From: an uncultured Eubacteriales bacterium
Lineage (GTDB): Bacteria > Bacillota > Clostridia > Oscillospirales > CAG-272
DNA: 15,468 nucleotides
Assembly: GCA_900544985.1 (NCBI GenBank)
Contig: UQXK01000040.1
Location: forward strand, 1-15,468
Direction of reading: 5' to 3'
Shown piece by piece: positions 1 through 5,603 of this stretch. The notes beneath the pieces were generated by a model. It was not told the origin of the DNA and did not search any database. It was given only the letters and a program-made list of their open reading frames with translations. Numbering within the stretch: the stretch's first letter is position 1; each line of letters begins with the position of its first letter. A program made the position numbers and the translations under genes.

Positions 1-80
1 AAGCTTTTGAAGTTCCAAGAAACTTTTCTCGAAAAGTTTCTTGTGTCGGGGTTTGGGGCGACGCCCCAACATATAACGCT
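1..80 (+). repeat. Dispersed three-hairpin intergenic repeat, copy A (left end cut by window)
   Basis: First of several copies of an intergenic repeat, all in the same orientation (others at 211-310, 13348-13500 and 15366-15468). The copy shows hairpin 1 (11-bp stem 17-27/32-42, loop CTCG) and hairpin 2 (TTGGGGC 53-59 / GCCCCAA 63-69). It is followed after a CAACATATAACGCTTACAC-like tail by a rho-independent terminator. It has no coding potential that I would credit; the short reading frames here are incidental. Confidence 0.8.
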
Positions 81-87
81 TACACAA

Positions 88-116
88 AAAAAGCACGGCG
101 CCGCCGTGCTTTTTAA
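88..116. terminator. Rho-independent terminator (hairpin 3 of repeat copy A)
   Basis: GCACGGC (93-99) pairs with GCCGTGC (103-109) around a 3-nt loop, extended by five A-T pairs and followed by a T run. The A run on the other side makes it usable in both directions. It probably ends a gene lying left of the window, or the repeat unit itself. Confidence 0.75.
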
Positions 117-130
117 TTTGTCATAATGTG

Positions 131-180
131 TTGGAACTGCCGTTCCAAACCTTGCTTTAAGAGGCTTTTTGTAAAAAGCC
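131..180. other. Two small hairpins in the gene-free left end
   Basis: TTGGAAC (131-137) pairs with GTTCCAA (142-148) around TGCC. GGCTTTTT (163-170) pairs with AAAAAGCC (173-180) around GT. The second resembles hairpin 1 of the dispersed repeat (the stem in copy C has the form GGGACTTTTT), so 150-210 may be a worn fragment of another copy. No gene is visible between 1 and 355. Confidence 0.5.
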
Positions 181-210
181 CCTTAAAAATCCGCAAAAAC
201 TTTCCACAAA

Positions 211-310
211 ACACACCAATTTACTTTGGCAAAAGCTTTTGAGATTCCAAAGGACTTTTCCCGAAAAGTTTCTTGTGTCCGGGCCCACGGCGGACAGCCC
301 CAACTGATTA
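211..310 (+). repeat. Dispersed three-hairpin intergenic repeat, copy B
   Basis: Starts ACACACCAATTTACTTTGGC, continues through GCTTTTGAGATTCCAAAGGAC and ends CAGCCCCAACTGATTA, matching copies C and D closely. Hairpin 1 is partly decayed, with the GGAC arm facing GTTTC through G-U pairs. The usual TTTGGGG arm of hairpin 2 is replaced by CCCACGG, although GTCCG/CGGAC can still pair. The terminator at 322-352 follows where the third hairpin is expected. Confidence 0.8.
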
Positions 311-321
311 TACATAAAACA

Positions 322-352
322 CAAAAAACGTCCGCACAAGCGGACGTTTTTC
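322..352 (-). terminator. Rho-independent terminator of apbE
   Basis: CGTCCGC (329-335) pairs with GCGGACG (340-346) around ACAA, flanked by A5/T5 that extend the stem. Read on the minus strand it begins just after the apbE stop codon, and the T run sits at its 3' side, as expected for an intrinsic terminator. It is also hairpin 3 of repeat copy B. Confidence 0.8.
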
Positions 353-355
353 ATT

Positions 356-1417
356 TTATATATTTGTCAAATGTTCCGAAAAGGCAGAAGAATAAAATTT
401 ATTTCCGTCACTGTCTATCCACATAGCCTCTGCATTTTCCATGCTTTCGATAAGAGCCATTCCCTCTTCAAGCCCCATGGAGAAAAGCGCCGTCGACAGA
501 GCGTCGCCCAGAGCCGAATCGGATGTTAAAACGGAGACGGACAAAAAATTGTTTTCGGGCATCAGCGTATCGGGGTCTATTATATGATGATAACGTTTTC
601 CCCTGACATAATAGTAACGCTGGTAAGAGCCGCTCGTCACAAGCGCCTCGCCCTTTAATTCCAGATATTCGGCGTAAGTGCTCTTATCATTTTCATTCGG
701 GTTTTCAATGCCTACGGTAAAACCGTTTACACCGTCACGAAGTCCGATGGTCCGCACATTTCCGCCCACATTTATTATATAACCGGAAATACCGATATCT
801 TCAAGATATTGCGCGATCTTTTCAACCGCATATCCTTTTGCGACAGCCCCCACATCTATAAAAGTTTCACTGTCCGAGATAAAAACAGTGCCTTTTTCCC
901 TGTTGGTTTTTATAGAATTTATATCCGTATGCTCCGCGGCTTCTTTAAGCATTTCCATAGGCGGAATCTCCGCATTATTCGGGTCTTCCGTGCCTTTTTC
1001 CCTGTAATCGTGCCAGATGGAAAGCACGCTTCCCATAGCTATATTGGTATACCCGTTTGTAAGAGTATATATCCCTTTGGAATATTCGATAAGATCTATT
1101 ATTCTTGTATCGACCTCTACCTCTTTATGTCCGTTATTATCTTTCTCATTTACATTGTAGAGATTATTTATTCCGTCGTACGGAGAATAAATATCGTAAA
1201 GTTCATGATATTCCTTCAACATAGAGACTATTTTATTGCAGACAACATCAAAATCCGCCCTGTTGTACTCGTATCCGACAATCGTGGTCGCCGTGTCAAA
1301 ATAATCAAAATAATACGCCGCAAAGCGTTCTTTTTCATGTTTTTGTAAGCACGCCTGCGATAAAAACGCAAAAGAGAAAATAAGAAAAAGCGCCGTTATT
1401 TTTTTTAAAAACTTCAT
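356..1417 (-). CDS. apbE: FAD:protein FMN transferase, ApbE family lipoprotein
   Basis: ApbE enzymes split FAD and attach FMN covalently to a Thr/Ser of secreted or membrane proteins, in a Mg-dependent reaction outside the membrane. I start at 1417 (353 aa): GGAG lies 6 nt upstream and the protein then opens with a lipoprotein signal, hydrophobic segment 9-19 and lipobox LSQAC with Cys23. The longer frame from 1492 would put 25 unsuitable residues before the signal. Family motifs are in order: FDTATT 40-45, IDVGAVAKGYA 187-197, NVGGN 216-220, TSGSYQR 261-267, HHIIDPDT 277-284 and DALSTALF 305-312. Asp305/Thr309 match the metal-binding pair of the family. The usual Gly after HIxDPxT is Leu285. 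Length is typical. It lies downstream of, and co-oriented with, a lipoprotein of two FMN-binding-like repeats (1603-2613), its likely substrate by context. It has a candidate promoter at 1455-1483 and a terminator at 322-352. Confidence 0.92.
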   Translation of the reverse strand: MKFLKKITALFLIFSFAFLSQACLQKHEKERFAAYYFDYFDTATTIVGYEYNRADFDVVCNKIVSMLKEYHELYDIYSPYDGINNLYNVNEKDNNGHKEVEVDTRIIDLIEYSKGIYTLTNGYTNIAMGSVLSIWHDYREKGTEDPNNAEIPPMEMLKEAAEHTDINSIKTNREKGTVFISDSETFIDVGAVAKGYAVEKIAQYLEDIGISGYIINVGGNVRTIGLRDGVNGFTVGIENPNENDKSTYAEYLELKGEALVTSGSYQRYYYVRGKRYHHIIDPDTLMPENNFLSVSVLTSDSALGDALSTALFSMGLEEGMALIESMENAEAMWIDSDGNKFYSSAFSEHLTNI

Positions 1418-1454
1418 TTTCTTCTCCGCATAATAAAAAATTGCCTTATTTAAT

Positions 1455-1483
1455 ATATTATCACATTTGTCCTCATGTGTCGA
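1455..1483 (-). promoter_or_regulatory. Candidate sigma-A promoter of apbE
   Basis: Minus strand: TCGACA (1483-1478), 17-nt spacer, TAATAT (1460-1455), with a TGA extended -10. It falls between the hairpin at 1522-1555 and the apbE start, so apbE may be transcribed both alone and by read-through. Confidence 0.5.
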
Positions 1484-1521
1484 TATATTCATATGTAAAA
1501 AATATAAATTCCGGAAAAGAA

Positions 1522-1555
1522 GTATTTGCCCCCGTTTCTATGCGGGAGCAAATAC
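1522..1555 (-). terminator. Hairpin between the flavin lipoprotein gene and apbE (weak terminator or processing stem)
   Basis: GTATTTGC (1522-1529) pairs with GCAAATAC (1548-1555) and CCCG (1531-1534) with CGGG (1543-1546), a 12-bp stem with one mismatch. On the minus strand it is followed by TTCTTTTCC, a poor U tract, so it could be a partial terminator that tunes apbE relative to the upstream lipoprotein gene. Confidence 0.55.
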
Positions 1556-1602
1556 CGTGTATCATTCGGCAAAAGCCTTAATTTATTATTTTGTATAAAA
1601 TC

Positions 1603-2613
1603 TCACTTCATCGATTTTACAGCGGCGCGGACAATGTCTGAAACCGATATCGTACAGCCCGCTCTTTGAAGGTCCGCTATTCCGTATCCGTCGTTTGCAA
1701 CGAAAGAGGATATCTCGCTTTCCTTTTTTCCGGTACAGAAATTTTCAAAAGCGTCCGCCTGTTCGTACCACTCTCCAACTTTGCCGTCGCCGTTTCTGTC
1801 GGTTCCGTGCTTTTTCATACCGTAACTGTCTCCGAGTTCCCTCTTGGTCTTTATATCGTCGGAAGACTTGCTTTTGATTTTTCCGTTTTTGTCGAATTTT
1901 ATTTCCGTCTGAACGGAATCGCTTATCATATCAACGATCTTGCCGTCGCCGTCTTTTGCCGATATAACAACGGAAATATCTATTCTGTTCACACCGTCGG
2001 CGTCCTCTGTCGCGTGTTTCGAACCTGTTTGCGTTGACACTATTCCGAGCCCGAGGGAAACGCCGTTATAAGCTTTCGAATCCTTCGCATTGTCAAACGC
2101 TTTTTCGAGAGCTTTTATAAAATCCGAAATATCGATAGTACAGCCCGCGCTTATCACTTCATCGTTTCCCTTGCCGCCCGTCGCCAAAAGCTCTTTTATC
2201 TGCTTTAAATCCTTCCCTTTTACGACCTTTTCAAAGGAAGCCGCCTGTTCGTACCACTCTTTTTTCACAGAGCTTTGCGACTTCATGCGGTAATCGTCGC
2301 CTTTTTCTTTTTTTGTCTTAAATTCGCCTACGGTCAAAAATTCGCCGTTTACGGAAAATCCCGCAATATTTTCAAGAGTATCTATTTTACAATCATAAAT
2401 TTTTCCGTCGCCGTCGATTATTATCGCCGCGGCGGTGAGAACGGTTTTTCCGGAGCCGTTATTGTCCGAATCCGCGTCTTTCAGATCCGAATAGTATGCG
2501 TATATGCCGAGTCCCATGCGATATTCCTTCTTTTCTTTCTTTTGGCATCCCGTAAAAAGAAAGACAGAGAAAAGACACATTAAAGACATCGCAAGACAAA
2601 TAATTTTTTTCAT
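1603..2613 (-). CDS. Lipoprotein with two tandem FMN-binding-like repeats, putative ApbE substrate
   Basis: A 336-aa exported lipoprotein (signal 1-22, lipobox LFTGC, Cys23, then Lys/Glu-rich tether). The rest is an internal duplication, about 34-173 and 188-335. Both halves carry DGDGKI (67-72, 221-226), TKxExGDxYxMK (100-111, 256-267), EWYEQA (119-124, 281-286) and AGCTI (156-160, 318-322) followed by a helix ending KAL or RAAV. The pattern of a DGxI strand early and a GxT motif before a C-terminal helix resembles FMN_bind domains, where the Thr of an SGAT-type motif receives FMN from ApbE. Here the motif reads AGCT, so Thr159 and Thr321 are the inferred acceptors. The next gene downstream is apbE, which supports a flavin carrier role in surface electron transfer. 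The start at 2613 has AAGGGG 4 nt upstream. The repeats and signal are certain; the flavin role is inference. A generic repeat lipoprotein is the alternative. Confidence 0.65.
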   Translation of the reverse strand: MKKIICLAMSLMCLFSVFLFTGCQKKEKKEYRMGLGIYAYYSDLKDADSDNNGSGKTVLTAAAIIIDGDGKIYDCKIDTLENIAGFSVNGEFLTVGEFKTKKEKGDDYRMKSQSSVKKEWYEQAASFEKVVKGKDLKQIKELLATGGKGNDEVISAGCTIDISDFIKALEKAFDNAKDSKAYNGVSLGLGIVSTQTGSKHATEDADGVNRIDISVVISAKDGDGKIVDMISDSVQTEIKFDKNGKIKSKSSDDIKTKRELGDSYGMKKHGTDRNGDGKVGEWYEQADAFENFCTGKKESEISSFVANDGYGIADLQRAGCTISVSDIVRAAVKSMK

Positions 2614-2699
2614 TTTTCCCCTTTTTCAAAAACCAAAACATATCATCGTTTTTGAACAATATTTATATTTTGACAAAAGTCAATATTTTTCAATAAGTA

Positions 2700-2793
2700 G
2701 CAAGAGGTCCATGCATTCAAAGTCTGGACGGCAAATTATCTTTTCGCAAAAAGGCGAGCAAGCCCACCTCAGATATAAATCGGAACATCTTGC
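2700..2793 (-). ncRNA. Possible structured leader RNA upstream of the flavin lipoprotein gene
   Basis: GCAAGA (2700-2705) and TCTTGC (2788-2793) can close a domain. Inside are GTCCA/TGGAC (2707-2711/2725-2729) and, on the minus strand, AGGTG (2769-2765) pairing with CGCCT (2756-2752) directly before five U. The same GAGGT (2770-2766) can instead pair with ACCTC (2708-2704), a terminator/antiterminator arrangement. It lies 87 nt upstream of the lipoprotein start. I recognise no known riboswitch class and no convincing promoter, so this is a tentative call; 2614-2930 holds no credible gene. Confidence 0.25.
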
Positions 2794-2931
2794 TTTCATT
2801 TATAATTATCTTTTACGCTTTCTTTATTTTTATGCATTGTACTTCCTGATTTTTGTTGATTAAATCATACAAAAACGCGAAGATGTTTTTGTGACAAATA
2901 TTCAAAAAGTAGCCCTGCAAGCGTTATTTGA

Positions 2932-2960
2932 TTGACAATCATAGTGATTTATGATATATT
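2932..2960 (+). promoter_or_regulatory. Strong sigma-A promoter with operator-like palindrome, for the first phosphoesterase
   Basis: TTGACA (2932-2937), 17-nt spacer, TATATT (2955-2960). The spacer holds an inverted repeat, ATCATA (2938-2943) and TATGAT (2950-2955), placed where a repressor would block polymerase. Predicted transcription start near 2967 leaves a leader of about 210 nt before the ATG at 3178. A further hairpin, ACAAAAAC/GTTTTTGT (2869-2876/2885-2892), lies upstream of the promoter. Confidence 0.65.
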
Positions 2961-3177
2961 ATTTTTTATCCAAATAATTTTTTGATACGATAAAATGATT
3001 TTAAAAATACTGCCTTGTCCTTATCGGTACAAAGCATTTTCGGTCATGTGATTTTCAAAAAAGCAATAAAAAATTTTCACACGATAATATAATTTTTTTG
3101 AAAGCATAAACTTTACATAGCCGTGATAACGACATTGTTTTAAATCGTATCGAAGCGTGAACAAGCAAGGAGCACAA

Positions 3178-5452
3178 ATGAAAAAAATTTTATCCCTATT
3201 CATGGCAATATTACTCATATGTTCTATTGCCGCGTGCGGTAACAAGCCCGCAAACACGACAATATCAAGCAACAGCACAAATGAAACGACAACCCCGAAT
3301 ACCACAGATACAACAGGCACTACAAATACAACGGGGACCACGAACTCGACAGCAAATCCCAATACAACGGGCACAACAAACACAACAGCCACCCCCGGCA
3401 CAACAAATCCGCCGATAATTCCCACAGGCGAATTCGACGACGATAACATAGTCCTTTCATTCGGAGCGATATCCGACATACACCTCGAACGCGAAGGAAG
3501 CCTTGCAAAGTTTAAAAAAGCTCTTTCGCAGCTCGAAAAAAATGCTACTCTCAAAGACAAAGACGGTCTTGACGCCGTCGTTGTAGTCGGAGATATCGTA
3601 GAGCGCCGGAATCAGATAAGTGATTTCAAAAACGTATTTGAGCAGTCCGGTCTTGAAATCCCCCTTCTTTTCACGCTCGGAAATCACGATCAGGAAATAG
3701 GCGAAGCTCTCAAACTCAGCGATTTTTACAATGTTCTCGGCTCTTCTTACTTTAAAAACGATGTCGAATCTCCCGACCTCAGCAGTGGAAACCGCCACTG
3801 TGTCGTAAACGGATATCATTTCGTATTCGTTCAGCCGTCCTCATATTACTCTAACGGAAAAGACAGAGTAACATTCGATAAAAAGACAGTGGAATGGCTC
3901 GACGCTCTCGAAAATAACAAAAGAAAACCCCAACGAATACGTGTTTGTTTTCACGCATTCCATGATATCTGATACATGCTACGGAAGTAATTACAAAGGA
4001 GCCGTATACGGCGGTTCGGATTCTTACTGGTATACGGACGACCTGACGGACGTCATGAACAAATATCCCCAGGCGGTCACATTCTCCGGACACCTTCACT
4101 TCCCGATAAATGACGAACGCTCCATAATGCAAACAAACTTCACTGCAATAGGTTGCGGCTCTGTAAGCTATATGGCTATTGAAAATGAATACAACAACGT
4201 AACCGGAGCAAAAACGACAGACTCCGCACAGATATCGGCAGGACACCTCGTTCAGGTGGACAAAAACGGAAATGTAAAAATAACAAGACTCGATTTTACC
4301 GACAGAACCACATTTAAAACTCCGTGGATCATTGAAACGCCTAACAGCGAAAACACACATCTTAACAAATACACCGCCGCACGCGGTACAGACGGAAACA
4401 GCGCTCCCGTCATGGACGGCAAAGCTCAGGTAAAAATCACTAAGATCGGAAGCTTGCTTTCCGCATCGCTTACATTCGAAACCGGTAAGGACGACGACCT
4501 TATTCATCATTATCAGATCACGGTAAAAGATGCAGATAGCGACAGAACCGTAAAAAGATTTACCTATCTTTCGGATTTCTATAAATATGCTACTCCCGAT
4601 AAGATGAGCAAAGAGATGACGATCTCCCTCGGTGCGCTCAATGCAAATATGAATTATGTAGTGGAAATAGTTGCGATAGACTCATGGGGTCTTGAAAGCG
4701 AGCCTCTTAAAGTAACGGTAAAGACATCTTCCGAGGAAGAAGAGACTTCAAGTCTTCCGGAAGCATATTCCGACATCGATTTTGCGGGCGGCAAGGCAAC
4801 AGACTCAAAGGGCAATCTGAATATAAGCATTAAGGGCGCTACGGTCGGCTCTGCCGAACTCACTTTCGGCGGAAAGACAAAGAATATCGAAGCCCTTACA
4901 GTTACGGCAAAAGGACAGTACGCTATTGCAACTTTCAGAAAATATTCAACTTCCAACATTTCAAGCTTCTACAATAACGAAAAAGGATTTTCCGTCGAAG
5001 CGCTCTATGTAAACAGAGCTCCCTCCGGCACACAGGGAATTTTCTGCGGAACACAGCAAGGCGGTTTCGGTCTTGCCACAACCGATGACGGAAAACCCGG
5101 CATATGCGCATATATCGGCGGAGCTTCGTATTACTACACAAAAGACAACAATGTGGCTTCGAAAACAGAACTCACTCATGTTGTTGCCACGGTTGTAACT
5201 CTTGACGGAACAACATACACTTCTATATTTGTAAACGGAGAGCTTGTCGCAAGCGATTCCAAAAAAGGATCTGTATATGTAGGAAAATCGACAAATTCAT
5301 TCGGAATAGGCGGAGATACGGACTCCAAAGGCGGAGCCGCCGACTTCCCGATGACAGACTTCTCTATCGCAGATTTGAAAATATATAAAGAAGCTCTCAA
5401 TAAAAATCAGGTAAAAACGGCGTACAACAACGCGCTTGCTCTTTTCAACTGA
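3178..5452 (+). pseudogene. Frameshifted calcineurin-like phosphoesterase lipoprotein (FN3-like, LamG-like), paralogue of the next gene
   Basis: Starts at ATG 3178 (AAGGAG 5 nt upstream), not at the GTG at 3157. Signal 1-19 ends in lipobox SIAAC (Cys20), followed by a Thr/Asn-rich linker to about residue 80, then metallophosphoesterase motifs DIHLE, GDIVE and GNHDQ. At codon 248 the frame goes wrong: it runs to a TGA at 3970-3972, while the rest of the domain (FTHSM, SGHLHFP) and the C-terminal domains continue in the +1 frame to 5452. Removing one base from the A4 run at 3919-3922 restores KENPNEYVFVFTH, matching DENPNAYIFIFTH in the neighbour, and gives about 757 aa. No start codon with a ribosome binding site serves the second half. 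The C-terminal half has an FN3-like domain and a concanavalin/LamG-like domain, both well preserved, so the lesion is recent, a phase switch, or a sequencing error. Confidence 0.85.
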
Positions 5453-5463
5453 TAAATAATTAA

Positions 5464-5495
5464 AACAGCGGACTTTTAAAGCCCGCTGTTTTTTT
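5464..5495 (+). terminator. Rho-independent terminator after the first phosphoesterase
   Basis: AACAGCGG (5464-5471) pairs with CCGCTGTT (5483-5490), followed by a run of seven T (5489-5495). It lies 11 nt past the stop codon. Confidence 0.85.
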
Positions 5496-5542
5496 GTCTA
5501 TTTATAACAAAACAGATGATACTTTTTCTATAAACATTCGGA

Positions 5543-5572
5543 TTGATATACAATGTGAAAATGTAGTATAAT
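5543..5572 (+). promoter_or_regulatory. Sigma-A promoter of the second phosphoesterase
   Basis: TTGATA (5543-5548), 18-nt spacer, TATAAT (5567-5572). The start of transcription would be near 5579, giving a short leader of about 25 nt, unlike the ~210-nt leader of the paralogue upstream. Confidence 0.65.
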
Positions 5573-5603
5573 ACCTATAACAAAACCTAAAAAAGGAGAT
5601 ACC

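Noticed and set aside
809..1348. Plus-strand reading frame of 179 codons opposite apbE
   Set aside because: It is the antisense of a gene with clear ApbE motifs and has no ribosome binding site or recognisable domain.
2640..2700. Promoter of the flavin lipoprotein gene around TTGACTTTTGTCAA
   Set aside because: The -35-like TTGACT has no -10 at a proper distance, and the sequence is better described as a small inverted repeat (TTGAC-TTTT-GTCAA).
2504..2863. Plus-strand reading frame of 119 codons overlapping the start of the flavin lipoprotein gene
   Set aside because: Half of it is antisense to the lipoprotein signal region and the rest is AT-rich intergenic sequence; composition is biased to Phe/Tyr/Ile and there is no ribosome binding site.
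3851..4510. Minus-strand reading frame of 219 codons inside the first phosphoesterase
   Set aside because: It overlaps the well-conserved phosphoesterase and FN3-like coding sequence; similar antisense frames in the paralogue differ in sequence, as expected of chance frames.
3941..5452. Separate gene starting at GTG 3941
   Set aside because: No ribosome binding site, and it begins in the middle of the phosphoesterase domain; comparison with the intact paralogue shows it is the second half of a frameshifted gene.
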